40,153 nucleotides of DNA from Mycobacterium asiaticum (GCF_001673315.1 NZ_LZLQ01000123.1:1-40153), one strand, 5' to 3'; shown: positions 18,858 to 27,772, counted from the first letter of the stretch. Notes: generated by a model from the sequence alone, not told the origin. Translations and numbers: made by a program.

Positions 18858-19337
18858 CTAGGTCTCGGCTCCTTCGCCGTGCTCACCCGGATCCTGGGGC
18901 GGCGACTTGCAGCAATGTTGCAACCACAGTGCGACCACCAACAGGGCCAGCGCGCTGGCTGCCGCCACGACCGCGCCCCCGGTGTCCTCGGCGGCTGCCC
19001 GCATCCAGGACCGGCGCGGCAGAAAGTACACCAACACCCCGAGCCACCAACCCAACATCACCGCGCCCACCCAGGCCGATGCCTTGGCGACCATCAGGCT
19101 GCGCGCCACAGCCAGCGGGTGCAGCCAGCCGGGAGCGTCGCCGATCTCACCCTCGCTGATCTTGGCGCGTACGTTGCGGGCCCACAGTCCTTCGGCGACA
19201 GCTACCAGCAGCAGCGAAACGCCGCTCCACACGGTGATCGGCGGGTAGTAGCGGTACAACGTCGTGATCAACAGATAACCCACCACCGCGAAGCCGAGCA
19301 CCACGGCCGCCAGGTCCCGTTTGCGGGTAGGCCCCAT
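18858..19337 (-). CDS. DUF3180 membrane protein
   Basis: A 159-residue protein equivalent to Rv3605c with four hydrophobic segments: AAVVLGFAVVGYLLITTLY, ITVWSGVSLLLVAVAEGLW, ASAWVGAVMLGWWLGVLVYF and AVVAAASALALLVVALWL. DUF3180 is almost confined to Actinobacteria and is constantly found after folK; no function is established. ATG 19337 overlaps the folK stop by one base (TGATG), which fixes the start over an ATG six codons earlier. Placement suggests a membrane function coupled to the folate operon, as for FtsH at the other end. Confidence 0.9.
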   Translation of the reverse strand: MGPTRKRDLAAVVLGFAVVGYLLITTLYRYYPPITVWSGVSLLLVAVAEGLWARNVRAKISEGEIGDAPGWLHPLAVARSLMVAKASAWVGAVMLGWWLGVLVYFLPRRSWMRAAAEDTGGAVVAAASALALLVVALWLQHCCKSPPQDPGEHGEGAET

Positions 19338-19837
19338 CAGGTTTCCAGCGTCCACGACGTCAGGCGCACACCGGCACGCTCGGCTGGGTCGAGTTCGGCC
19401 AGTAGGTCACGCACTGGCCGGTCGAGTTCAGCGGTCGGGTCGGCGTCCAGCCACGGCACCAGGACGAACGCCCGCACCCGCGCCCGTGGGTGCGGCAAGG
19501 TGAGTTCGCGTTCATCCAGGGTGATCTCACCGTGTTCGTCGTAGCAGGCGATCAGGTCGACATCGAGCGTGCGCGGTCCCCAACGCACCTCCCGCTTCCG
19601 CCGCGCGGCGCACTCGAACTCCTGCGCCCGGCGCAGCCACGAGTACGCATCGCGAGCCGAATCCTCGGCGATCACTACGGCATTGAGGAACGGGCCCTGC
19701 TCCACCCCACCCCAGGGGTCCGTCTCATACACCCGCGAGACCGCGGTCACCGCCTCCCCCAGACCGGCAATCACCGACTGCAGCTGGGCCATCCGGTCAC
19801 CCAGGTTGGAGCCGATGGACAGCACCACTCGCGTCAC
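19337..19837 (-). CDS. folK: HPPK, folate pathway pyrophosphokinase
   Basis: 2-amino-4-hydroxy-6-hydroxymethyldihydropteridine diphosphokinase, 166 residues, transfers pyrophosphate from ATP to hydroxymethyl-dihydropterin. The start VVLSIGSNLGDR, the central YETDPWGGVEQGPFLN and the signature RWGPRTLDVDLI are all present. It is about 20 residues shorter than the M. tuberculosis protein as I recall it, the difference being in the loop and C-terminus. GTG start 28 bases after folB. Confidence 0.96.
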   Translation of the reverse strand: MTRVVLSIGSNLGDRMAQLQSVIAGLGEAVTAVSRVYETDPWGGVEQGPFLNAVVIAEDSARDAYSWLRRAQEFECAARRKREVRWGPRTLDVDLIACYDEHGEITLDERELTLPHPRARVRAFVLVPWLDADPTAELDRPVRDLLAELDPAERAGVRLTSWTLET

Positions 19838-19865
19838 AGACGCCGCTCCTCGTCGCCGGTGCGCG

Positions 19866-20267
19866 TCATACCGCGCCGCCCGCCGGGACTATCGAACCCC
19901 GACCGCCACGGCGTGACCGGCGCGTCACCACCGCTACATCGTCGAACTCCTGCGAGATGGGGGCGTGCGGCTTGTGCACGGTCACCTCTACGGCGTGTAA
20001 CCGCTCGTCCTTCATCACCGCGTCGGCGATCTCCGCCCCGACAGTTTCGATCAGATTCCGCGGCGTCCCGCCGACGATGTCAGCTGCCAGCTGGGCCAAT
20101 TGCGCGTAGTTGTATGTGTCGGCAAGGTCATCGCTGGCGGCGGCCCGGGCCAGGTCCATCCACACCGTGATGTCGACGACGAAGTCCTGCCCGTTCTCGC
20201 GTTCGTGTTCGAACACGCCGTGCCGGCCACGAATCGTCAACCCGCGCAACTCGATCCGGTCAGCCAT
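19866..20267 (-). CDS. folB: Dihydroneopterin aldolase
   Basis: Converts 7,8-dihydroneopterin to hydroxymethyl-dihydropterin and glycolaldehyde. 133 residues, the family length. Visible: MADRIELRGL start, GRHGVFEHE with the catalytic Glu, and the conserved Lys in TVHKPHAPI. ATG 20267 lies within the end of folP1 (8-base overlap); the longer in-frame extension to 20363 is inside folP1 and not conserved. Confidence 0.96.
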   Translation of the reverse strand: MADRIELRGLTIRGRHGVFEHERENGQDFVVDITVWMDLARAAASDDLADTYNYAQLAQLAADIVGGTPRNLIETVGAEIADAVMKDERLHAVEVTVHKPHAPISQEFDDVAVVTRRSRRGGRGSIVPAGGAV

Positions 20268-21102
20268 CGTGTTCAGGCCCCTTCCCGCGCTGCCATGCCT
20301 CAACGACTTTGACGGCGTCGACGGAGCCGCGCACGTCGTGCACCCGGACGCCCCAAGCTCCATGCAGGGCCGCGAGCGCCGAAATCACCGCGGTCGCCGT
20401 TTCGCGCCCGTCGGCAGCCCGCGGCGCACCGTCCGGTTCTGCCAGCAGCGAACCGAGGAATCGTTTCCGCGAGGCGCCGATCAGAACCGGGAACCCGGTG
20501 GCGACCAACTCGGGCAGGGCCCGTAACAACGCCCAATTGTGTTGTGCTGTCTTGGCAAATCCCAGGCCCGGATCAATCAGCAGCTTGCCGCCGTCGACAC
20601 CCGCGGCTATCGCGTCGTCCACACTCGCCAGTAGCTCAGCGCGAACGTCGGCGACCACGTCCCGGTAGTTCGGGACCCGGTGCGGATTGTCGGCTGACAC
20701 CCGGCGCCAGTGCATCAGCACCCAAGGCACCCGGGCATCGGCGACCAGCGGCGCCATCGCGGGGTCGGCCCGGCCACCGGAGACGTCGTTGACGAGTTGG
20801 GCGCCGTTCTCCAGCGCCGCACGCGCGACCTGTGCATGCATGGTGTCGATGCTGACGGTGATGTGCTGTGCGGCAAGGGCTTTGATCACCGGAATGACAC
20901 GGGCCGCTTCGACGTCAGGATCCACCCGGGCGGCGCCGGGGCGCGTCGATTCGCCGCCCACGTCGACGATGTCGGCACCCTCGGCGGCCAATGCCAGACC
21001 ATGCCGGATGGCGCCGTCGGCATCGAGGTAGCGCCCACCGTCAGAAAACGAATCGTCCGTGACGTTGAGCACCCCCATAACCTGCACGGGCGCCAAACTC
21101 AC
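20260..21102 (-). CDS. folP1: Dihydropteroate synthase
   Basis: Condenses p-aminobenzoate with hydroxymethyl-dihydropterin diphosphate; the sulfonamide and PAS target. 280 residues. TIM-barrel signature motifs are seen: MGVLNVTDDSFSDGG, VDVGGESTRPGA, NDVSGG, DPGLGFAKT, GASRKRF and the C-terminal RVHDVRGS. GTG start overlaps folE stop by four bases (GTGA). Confidence 0.97.
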   Translation of the reverse strand: MSLAPVQVMGVLNVTDDSFSDGGRYLDADGAIRHGLALAAEGADIVDVGGESTRPGAARVDPDVEAARVIPVIKALAAQHITVSIDTMHAQVARAALENGAQLVNDVSGGRADPAMAPLVADARVPWVLMHWRRVSADNPHRVPNYRDVVADVRAELLASVDDAIAAGVDGGKLLIDPGLGFAKTAQHNWALLRALPELVATGFPVLIGASRKRFLGSLLAEPDGAPRAADGRETATAVISALAALHGAWGVRVHDVRGSVDAVKVVEAWQRGKGPEHDG

Positions 21103-21701
21103 TTACGCAGAATGAGATCGAGCGCTTCGGCTCGGGAGGCGGCGTCGGTCTTGAACTGACCGCGCACCGCCGAGGTGGTCGTGACTGAGCCGGGTTTGCG
21201 AACGCCACGCATCGCCATACACAGATGCTCGGCCTCCACCACCACGATGACCCCGAGCGGATCCAGCCGTTCCACCAGGGCATCGGCTATCTGACTGGTC
21301 AGCCGCTCCTGAACTTGCGGTCGCCTGGCGAAAAGGTCAACCAGGCGCGCGATCTTCGACAGGCCCGTCACCCGGCCCTCCGCGCCCGGGATGTACCCGA
21401 CGTGCGCGACCCCATGGAACGCGACCAGATGGTGTTCGCAGGTCGAGTACAGCGGGATCTCTTTCATGATCACCAGTTCGTTGTGGTCTTCGTCGAACAT
21501 GGTGTTGAGCACCGAGGCCGGATCGGTGTAGAGGCCGGCGAAAATCTCCCGGTACGCCCGTGCCACCCGCGCCGGGGTATCGCGCAGCCCTTCACGGTCG
21601 GGGTCTTCCCCCAACGCGATCAGCAGCTCCCTTACCGCCGCTTCAGCGCGGTCCTGATCGAAGTTGCGCACCCGGGTATCCCTGGAATCCAGCTGTGTCA
21701 T
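21099..21701 (-). CDS. folE: GTP cyclohydrolase I
   Basis: First committed step of folate synthesis, GTP to 7,8-dihydroneopterin triphosphate. 200 residues. Zinc-site residues C88 and H91 are in STCEHHL, with the third Cys in HLCMAMRG; GSVTTTSAVRG is the C-terminal signature. ATG overlaps the ftsH stop by four bases (ATGA), so it is translationally coupled to the protease. Confidence 0.97.
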   Translation of the reverse strand: MTQLDSRDTRVRNFDQDRAEAAVRELLIALGEDPDREGLRDTPARVARAYREIFAGLYTDPASVLNTMFDEDHNELVIMKEIPLYSTCEHHLVAFHGVAHVGYIPGAEGRVTGLSKIARLVDLFARRPQVQERLTSQIADALVERLDPLGVIVVVEAEHLCMAMRGVRKPGSVTTTSAVRGQFKTDAASRAEALDLILRK

Positions 21702-23908
21702 CCGAACCGCCCTCGGTGCTGATCGGAGGGCTCGTCGGTATCGGAGTCATCGGTATCCGAACCGGGATGGCCGGATGCGGTTTGTGGTTGATTCGACGGG
21801 CGCGGCGGCCATCCGGGTGCGTGCCAGTCGGCCGGAGCGCCGTAGTCGGGCTGGGTGGTGCCATGCGATCCGTTGGGACCGGGAGCACCCCCGGTGCCAT
21901 TGCCTTCTGACTTGGCGTCCTCGGCGGCCCTGCTGGCGCGCGCGATGGCAGCCTTGAACGCCGGTTCGGGCACCGGCTGCGGCCAGGGCTCACCGCGTTC
22001 GATCGCCAGCTCGCCGGGGGTCTTGATCGGTGGCTTGTCGGACGGGATCCGGCCGCCGAAGTCGTCGAAAATGGTGAGCCTGGGACGTTTCTCGACCTCA
22101 CCGAAGATCGCTTCCAGTTCCGGCCGGTGCAGGGTTTCCTTCTCCAGCAGCTCACCGGCCAACGTGTCCAGGACGTCCCGGTACTCGGTGAGGATCTCCC
22201 AGGCTTCGGTGTGCGCCGCCTCGATGAGTTTGCGGACCTCTTCGTCGATCGCACCGGCAACCTCGTGTGAGTAGTCCGCCTGATTGCCCATGGTGCGGCC
22301 CAGGAACGGATCTCCGTGTTCGGTGCCGTACTTCACCGCACCCAACCGCGCGCTCATGCCGTATTCGGTGACCATCGCGCGGGCGACCTTGGTGGCCTGC
22401 TCGATGTCGGACACCGCACCGGTAGTGGGCTCGCGGAACACCAATTCCTCGGCGGCGCGTCCGCCCATCGCGAACACCAGCTGGGCGATCATCTCCGAGC
22501 GGGTGCGCAGGCCCTTGTCTTCTTCTGGCACGGCCACCGCGTGCCCGCCGGTGCGGCCGCGCGCCAGGATCGTCACCTTGTAGACCGGGTCGATGTCGGG
22601 CATCGCCCACGCCGCCAGGGTGTGTCCGCCCTCGTGATAGGCGGTGATCTTCTTCTCGTGTTCGCTGATGATGCGGCCTTTGCGGCGCGGACCGCCGATC
22701 ACCCGGTCCACCGCCTCTTCCAGGGCAGCGCCGGTGATGACCGTGCCGTTCTCGCGGGCGGTCAGCAGTGCAGCTTCGTTGACGACGTTGGCCAGATCAG
22801 CACCGGTCATGCCCACGGTCCGCTTGGCCAGCCCGTCCAGGTCGGTGTCGTCGGCGATCGGCTTGCCCTTGGAGTGCACCCGTAGCACCGCCCGACGCCC
22901 GGCCAGATCGGGATTCGACACCGGGATCTGCCGGTCGAAGCGACCCGGCCGCAGCAACGCCGGATCCAGGATGTCGGGCCGGTTGGTGGCGGCGATCAGG
23001 ATGACCCCGGCGCGATCACCGAAACCGTCCATCTCGACGAGCAGCTGGTTCAGCGTTTGTTCGCGCTCGTCGTGCCCGCCGCCGAGCCCGGCACCCCGCT
23101 GGCGGCCCACCGCGTCGATCTCGTCGACGAAAATGATGCACGGGCTGTTTTGTTTCGCCTGCTCGAATAGGTCGCGGACGCGCGAGGCACCGACGCCGAC
23201 GAACATCTCGACGAAGTCGGAGCCGGAGATGGTGAAAAAGGGAACGCCGGCCTCTCCGGCAACAGCGCGGGCCAGCAAGGTCTTTCCGGTACCCGGCGGG
23301 CCGTAGAGCAGCACGCCTTTGGGGATCTTGGCGCCGAGTGCCTGATACCTGGAGGGGTTCTGCAGGAAGTCTTTGATCTCGTACAGCTCCTCGACGGCCT
23401 CGTCGACGCCGGCGACGTCGGCAAAGGTGGTCTTGGGCATGTCCTTGGACAGTTGTTTGGCGCGCGACTTACCGAAGCCGAAGCCCATTCGGGCCCCGCC
23501 CTGCATGCGGGAGAACATCACGAACAGGCCCACCAGCAACAGCAGCGGCAGCACGTAGACCAGCAATTCGCCCAGGATGCTGCCTTCGTTGACAACCGTG
23601 GCGACCTTGGCCTTCTTGGCGTTGAGCGCGTTGAAGAGGTCGACGCCGTAGCCGGTGGGGTACTTGGTGATGACCTTGTCGGAGTTCTCGGTGTCGTCGT
23701 TGCCCTTCTTCAGGGTCAGGCGCAGCTGCTGTTCACGGTCGTCGATCTGCGCAGACTTGACGTTGTCGCTGCTGATCTGGGCCATCGCCACCGACGTGTC
23801 GACCGGCTTGTACCCGCGGGTGTCGTCGCTGAAGTAGAAGAACGACCAACCGAGCAACACCAATACGGCGACCGCCGTCATCGTGCGGATCACGTTTTTA
23901 CGGTTCAT
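21698..23908 (-). CDS. ftsH: FtsH, membrane-bound ATP-dependent zinc protease
   Basis: A 736-residue membrane AAA+ metalloprotease for quality control of membrane and some soluble proteins. Two membrane helices (about 7-26 and 112-132) flank an extracytoplasmic domain; then Walker A GPPGTGKT at 203-210, Walker B CIIFVDEIDA, second-region homology RPGRFDRQ, and zinc motif HEGGH at 425-429. The C-terminal 70 residues are Pro/Gly/Asp-rich and disordered, as in other mycobacteria. ATG 23908 (MNRKN) is preferred to the GTG one codon upstream. It heads the folE-folP1-folB-folK-DUF3180 chain. Confidence 0.97.
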   Translation of the reverse strand: MNRKNVIRTMTAVAVLVLLGWSFFYFSDDTRGYKPVDTSVAMAQISSDNVKSAQIDDREQQLRLTLKKGNDDTENSDKVITKYPTGYGVDLFNALNAKKAKVATVVNEGSILGELLVYVLPLLLLVGLFVMFSRMQGGARMGFGFGKSRAKQLSKDMPKTTFADVAGVDEAVEELYEIKDFLQNPSRYQALGAKIPKGVLLYGPPGTGKTLLARAVAGEAGVPFFTISGSDFVEMFVGVGASRVRDLFEQAKQNSPCIIFVDEIDAVGRQRGAGLGGGHDEREQTLNQLLVEMDGFGDRAGVILIAATNRPDILDPALLRPGRFDRQIPVSNPDLAGRRAVLRVHSKGKPIADDTDLDGLAKRTVGMTGADLANVVNEAALLTARENGTVITGAALEEAVDRVIGGPRRKGRIISEHEKKITAYHEGGHTLAAWAMPDIDPVYKVTILARGRTGGHAVAVPEEDKGLRTRSEMIAQLVFAMGGRAAEELVFREPTTGAVSDIEQATKVARAMVTEYGMSARLGAVKYGTEHGDPFLGRTMGNQADYSHEVAGAIDEEVRKLIEAAHTEAWEILTEYRDVLDTLAGELLEKETLHRPELEAIFGEVEKRPRLTIFDDFGGRIPSDKPPIKTPGELAIERGEPWPQPVPEPAFKAAIARASRAAEDAKSEGNGTGGAPGPNGSHGTTQPDYGAPADWHAPGWPPRPSNQPQTASGHPGSDTDDSDTDEPSDQHRGRFG

Positions 23909-24060
23909 CACTCACGGCCGAGTCGGCCAGGTCCTTCCCAATACACACAGCTGGAAATGTCCAGGTTACCGCCCATGGCGAACACCAGCTCCGGCAGAGC
24001 CGGGGCGCGACGGCTCGGCACACTCGAAGAGACAACGATCAGGGGTTCCCGACGCAGCGG

Positions 24061-24474
24061 TTACTCGTAATACCGCGCCTCGACCACGTTTCCGTCCGGA
24101 TCTGGGAAGTAGTACCCCTGCGGGGCCCACCCGCGCGCGCCGAAGGAATTGTCCAGCCGCGCACTGGTGTCAATTCCTTCTGCCTGTAGCCGCCGATCCA
24201 AGTCGTCGTACTCCGACTTCGCCATCGATATGCAGACGTGATTCACGCGATGGCCCGCGCTTCCAGCCACCTTCGTCATCGAGTCGGTGAAACCGGCGCC
24301 GTCGGCCGCCATCAGGTCGATGATCGAGTCGTCACTCACCCGCACGCTCGGAAACGGGGCGTCGCCGGCTTCGAACTCGTCGAACCGCACCGGAGCCAGC
24401 CCCACCACCCGGGTGTAGAAGTCCATCGCCGCCCGTTGGTCTTTCGTCCACAGCACCACATGGTCCAGTCGCAT
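24061..24474 (-). CDS. VOC-family (glyoxalase/dioxygenase-like) protein
   Basis: A 137-residue vicinal-oxygen-chelate protein. Two beta-alpha-beta-beta-beta halves are seen: LDHVVLWTKD at the start with metal ligand H5, the NHVCISM strand opening the second half, and the closing DPDGNVVEARYYE with the last Glu ligand. Substrate unknown. It sits alone, 152 bases downstream-to-upstream of ftsH and divergent from ephA, exactly where the espACD locus lies in M. tuberculosis. The shared control region with ephA could link it to that operon. Confidence 0.88.
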   Translation of the reverse strand: MRLDHVVLWTKDQRAAMDFYTRVVGLAPVRFDEFEAGDAPFPSVRVSDDSIIDLMAADGAGFTDSMTKVAGSAGHRVNHVCISMAKSEYDDLDRRLQAEGIDTSARLDNSFGARGWAPQGYYFPDPDGNVVEARYYE

Positions 24475-24546
24475 GGATCACCATCATGCGCGGCAGCACT
24501 CGCGATATCTACCGGGTATGCCGGCGCTAAGTCTTTAGAAGCCTCT

Positions 24547-24578
24547 AGAAGGCTCAACAAGGCTGCGCCAAGCCTTCT
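24547..24578. promoter_or_regulatory. Inverted repeats in the divergent VOC / ephA control region
   Basis: AGAAGGCT (24547-24554) and AGCCTTCT (24571-24578) form a perfect 8-base inverted repeat with a 16-base spacer; a related AGAAGCCT precedes it at 24537-24544 and GGCT recurs between the arms. It lies 32 bases before ephA and about 70 bases before the VOC gene, a fitting place for a dimeric repressor or a leader hairpin of ephA. Confidence 0.45.
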
Positions 24579-24609
24579 CAGCCCGCTGCCGTTGTGCTTT
24601 GGTGTGACG

Positions 24610-25575
24610 ATGGGTTCACCTACCGAACGGTTAGTTGACACCAACGGTGTGCAGTTGCGGGTTGTCGAGGCCGGCGACCGCGGTGCGCCCGTGGTGGTCC
24701 TGTGCCACGGGTTTCCGGAACTGGCGTACTCCTGGCGTCACCAGATTCCGGTTCTGGCCGATGCCGGTTATCACGTCCTGGCACCGGACCAGCGCGGTTA
24801 TGGCGGCTCGTCGCGACCGGACGCCGTCCACACCTACGACATCCACCACCTGACCGCCGACATCACCGGCTTGCTCGACGACGTGGGCGCCGAGCGTGCG
24901 GCGTGGGTCGGCCACGACTGGGGCGCCATGGTGGTGTGGAACGCGCCGCTGCTGCATCCCGATCGCGTCGGCGCCGTGGCCGCATTGAGTGTTCCGCCGG
25001 TGCCGCGGGCGAAGCGGCCCGTCACCGTGGCGCTCAAGCGCACATTCGGCGACAACTTCTTCTACATCCTCTACTTCCAGGAACCGGGAGTCGCCGACGC
25101 GGAGTTGAACGGCGATCCCGCCCGCACCATGCGCCGGATGATGGGCAGTTTGCAATTGTCCGGTAACCAGGATGCGGCGTTGCGCATGGTGGCGCCGGGA
25201 CCCGAAGGCTTCATCGACCGCCTACCGGAACCCGACGGACTACCCGATTGGCTCACGCAGGACGAAATCGAGTACTACGTAGCGGAATTCACTCGCACCG
25301 GCTTCACCGGCGGGTTGAACTGGTACCGGAACATGGACCGCAACTGGGAGACCACCGCGGATTTGGACGGTGTCACCATCACGGTGCCCTGCCTGTTCAT
25401 CGGCGGCACAGCCGATCCAGTGCTCAGCTTCACCCGCCGAGACCGTGCCTCGGAGGTAGTCAGCGGCCCCTACCGTGAGCTGATGATCGACGGCGCTGGC
25501 CACTGGTTGCAGCAGGAACGGCCCGACGAAGTCAACTCTGCTCTATTGGAATTCCTCAAGGGAGTGAAATGGTGA
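24610..25575 (+). CDS. ephA: Epoxide hydrolase
   Basis: A 321-residue alpha/beta-hydrolase that opens epoxides to diols. The oxyanion-hole HGFPE at 33-37, nucleophile D103 in GHDWGA, lid tyrosines in YILYFQ and NWYRN, acid Asp in GTADP and base H298 in GAGHW make a complete catalytic set. ATG 24610 gives the MGSPTERLVDTNG start matching EphA (Rv3617, about 322 residues). Its stop overlaps the next gene by seven bases, so it leads an operon with a luciferase-like monooxygenase and an alcohol dehydrogenase. Natural substrate unknown; lipid epoxides are likely. Confidence 0.95.
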   Translation: MGSPTERLVDTNGVQLRVVEAGDRGAPVVVLCHGFPELAYSWRHQIPVLADAGYHVLAPDQRGYGGSSRPDAVHTYDIHHLTADITGLLDDVGAERAAWVGHDWGAMVVWNAPLLHPDRVGAVAALSVPPVPRAKRPVTVALKRTFGDNFFYILYFQEPGVADAELNGDPARTMRRMMGSLQLSGNQDAALRMVAPGPEGFIDRLPEPDGLPDWLTQDEIEYYVAEFTRTGFTGGLNWYRNMDRNWETTADLDGVTITVPCLFIGGTADPVLSFTRRDRASEVVSGPYRELMIDGAGHWLQQERPDEVNSALLEFLKGVKW

Positions 25576-26759
25576 ATGCTCCAATGCGATTCGGCGTCTT
25601 CATCACGCCGTTTCACCCGACCGGCCAATCGCCGACGGTGGCGCTGGAATACGACATGGAGCGCGTGGTAGCGCTGGACCGGTTAGGCTTCGACGAAGCA
25701 TGGTTCGGCGAACACCATTCCGGCGGTTACGAATTGATCGCCTGCCCAGAGGTGTTCATCGCCGCCGCAGCGGAGCGGACCAAGCACATCCGACTGGGGA
25801 CCGGCGTCGTCTCATTGCCGTACCACCACCCACTGATGGTGGCCGACCGGTGGGTCCTGCTGGATCACTTGACCCGCGGGCGTGTCATGTTCGGCACCGG
25901 CCCCGGAGCATTGCCGTCCGATGCATACATGATGGGCATCGATCCGGTCGACCAACGCCGCATGATGCAGGAATCCCTCGAGGCGATCCTGGCCCTGTTC
26001 CGCGCCGCGCCCGAGGAGCGTATCGACCGCCACACCGAATGGTTCACCCTGCGCGATGCCCAGTTGCATATTCGTCCATACACCTGGCCGTACCCGGAAA
26101 TATCAACGGCCGCAATGATTTCGCCATCTGGACCGCGGCTGGCCGGCGCGTTGGGCACCTCCCTGTTGTCACTGTCGATGTCGGTGCCGGGCGGTTACGC
26201 CGCCTTGGAGAACACCTGGGAAGTGGTGTGCGAGCAGGCCGGCAAAGCGGGACGCCCGGAGCCCGACCGCAGCGACTGGCGGGTGTTGAGCATCATGCAC
26301 ATCGCCGATACCCGCGATCAGGCGATCGACGACTGCACCTACGGACTCATGGACTTCGCCAAGTATTTCGGCGCCGCCGGATTCGTGCCACTGGCCAACA
26401 CTGTCGAGGGTGCGCAGACGCCCCGCGAGTTCGTCGAAGACTATGCGGCAAAGGGGAACTGCTGCATAGGCACGCCGGAGGACGCCATTGCCCACATCGA
26501 GGATCTGTTGGAGCGGTCCGGCGGCTTCGGCACGCTGCTGCTGCTGGGCCACGACTGGGCGTCTCCGCAAGCCACCTTCCATTCCTATGATCTGTTCGCC
26601 CGCAAAGTGATTCCCTATTTCAAAGGGCAACTCGAAGCGTCGCGCGCATCCCACGAATGGGCCAAGGACAAACGTGAGGAGCTGATCGGGCGTGCCGGTC
26701 AGGCCGTTGTGCAAGCCATCACCCAGCACGTCGCCGAACATGACGGTGCGGGCAACTGA
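25569..26759 (+). CDS. Luciferase-like flavin-dependent monooxygenase
   Basis: A 396-residue bacterial-luciferase-family protein equivalent to Rv3618. The TIM-barrel start MRFGVFITPFHP, WFGEHHSGGYEL, IRLGTGVVSLPYHHP and the MFGTGPGALPSD loop are family hallmarks; the flavin may be FMN, with F420 less likely. ATG 25569 has GGAG just upstream; ATG 25584 is an alternative. It overlaps both neighbours (7 bases with ephA, 1 with the dehydrogenase), so the three are co-translated and probably act on one substrate chain (oxygenation, epoxide opening, alcohol oxidation). Confidence 0.94.
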   Translation: MVNAPMRFGVFITPFHPTGQSPTVALEYDMERVVALDRLGFDEAWFGEHHSGGYELIACPEVFIAAAAERTKHIRLGTGVVSLPYHHPLMVADRWVLLDHLTRGRVMFGTGPGALPSDAYMMGIDPVDQRRMMQESLEAILALFRAAPEERIDRHTEWFTLRDAQLHIRPYTWPYPEISTAAMISPSGPRLAGALGTSLLSLSMSVPGGYAALENTWEVVCEQAGKAGRPEPDRSDWRVLSIMHIADTRDQAIDDCTYGLMDFAKYFGAAGFVPLANTVEGAQTPREFVEDYAAKGNCCIGTPEDAIAHIEDLLERSGGFGTLLLLGHDWASPQATFHSYDLFARKVIPYFKGQLEASRASHEWAKDKREELIGRAGQAVVQAITQHVAEHDGAGN

Positions 26760-27772
26760 TGCGCGCGGCGGCATTGCGCGGCGGGCGCATGGTCTATCGC
26801 GACGACGTTCCCGATCCCATTCCTGGACCGGGCCAGGTGCTGGTGGCCGTGCGCGCCTGCGGAATATGCGGCTCAGACCTGCATTTCGCCGCACACGGCG
26901 GCAAGGTGTTGGAGATGACCAACCAAGTCGCCGGTGCATCGGGGGGCATGCACGTCGATCTGGATCGCGACATCTTCATGGGTCACGAATTCAGTGCCGA
27001 GGTGCTCGAAGCGGGACCCGACACCGACACCCACCCGCCGGGAACACTGGTCACGTCCCTGCCAGTCCTGCTGTCAGACAAGGGCGTCGAGCCGATCGTC
27101 TACAGCAACACCACAGTCGGTGGTTACGCCGAGCGGATGCTGTTGTCCGCGCCGCTGCTCTTACCCATTCCCAATGGCCTGGATTACAAGCGTGCCGCAC
27201 TCACCGAACCGATGGCGGTGGGACTGCACGCGGTCAACAAGTCCAACATCACCGTCGACGAGGCGGCCCTGGTGCTGGGCTGCGGACCAATCGGCATCGC
27301 CATCATCGCGGCGCTGAAGGTGCGTGGCGTCGAAAATATTGTCGCAGCGGACTTTTCACCCAAACGCCGGGAGATCGCCGCCGCCATGGGCGCGCATCTC
27401 GCGGTTGATCCGGCCCAGAGTTCCCCCTTCGACGCCGTCAAGGCCACCGTGATATTCGAAGCCGTGGGCGTGCCCGGAGTCATCAACGATGTGCTGCGCA
27501 AGGCCAGGCGGAACTCCCGTCTGGTGGTCGCCGGGGTATGCATGGAACCCGACACAATCCATCCGTTTTTCGCCACCGCCAAGGAGATCAGTCTGCAATT
27601 CTCCCTGGCATACGACATGGACGAGTTCAGCGCTTCGCTGCGCGCAATCGCCGAGGGCGACATCGACGTGAGCCCGCTCATCACCGGCGAGGTCGGTCTG
27701 GATGGGGTCGGCGCAGCTTTCGACGATCTCACGGATCCGGAGCGGCACTGCAAGATCCTGGTGACGCCATAG
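26759..27772 (+). CDS. Zinc-type medium-chain alcohol dehydrogenase
   Basis: A 337-residue MDR-family dehydrogenase. Catalytic zinc ligand C37 and D40 are in CGICGSDLH, GHE at 75-77 supplies the second ligand, and the NAD(P) loop is LGCGPIGIA. The four-Cys structural zinc lobe is missing: the 90-115 region has no CxxCxxC, as in threonine- or formaldehyde-unrelated zinc ADH subtypes. ATG overlaps the monooxygenase stop (TGATG). In M. tuberculosis, as I recall, no such gene follows Rv3618, so this is an extra member of the operon here. Substrate unknown, cofactor preference not readable. Confidence 0.92.
   Translation: MRAAALRGGRMVYRDDVPDPIPGPGQVLVAVRACGICGSDLHFAAHGGKVLEMTNQVAGASGGMHVDLDRDIFMGHEFSAEVLEAGPDTDTHPPGTLVTSLPVLLSDKGVEPIVYSNTTVGGYAERMLLSAPLLLPIPNGLDYKRAALTEPMAVGLHAVNKSNITVDEAALVLGCGPIGIAIIAALKVRGVENIVAADFSPKRREIAAAMGAHLAVDPAQSSPFDAVKATVIFEAVGVPGVINDVLRKARRNSRLVVAGVCMEPDTIHPFFATAKEISLQFSLAYDMDEFSASLRAIAEGDIDVSPLITGEVGLDGVGAAFDDLTDPERHCKILVTP

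Noticed and set aside
20268..20363. Longer folB start
   Set aside because: The extension lies within folP1 and does not resemble dihydroneopterin aldolases; ATG 20267 gives the family length.
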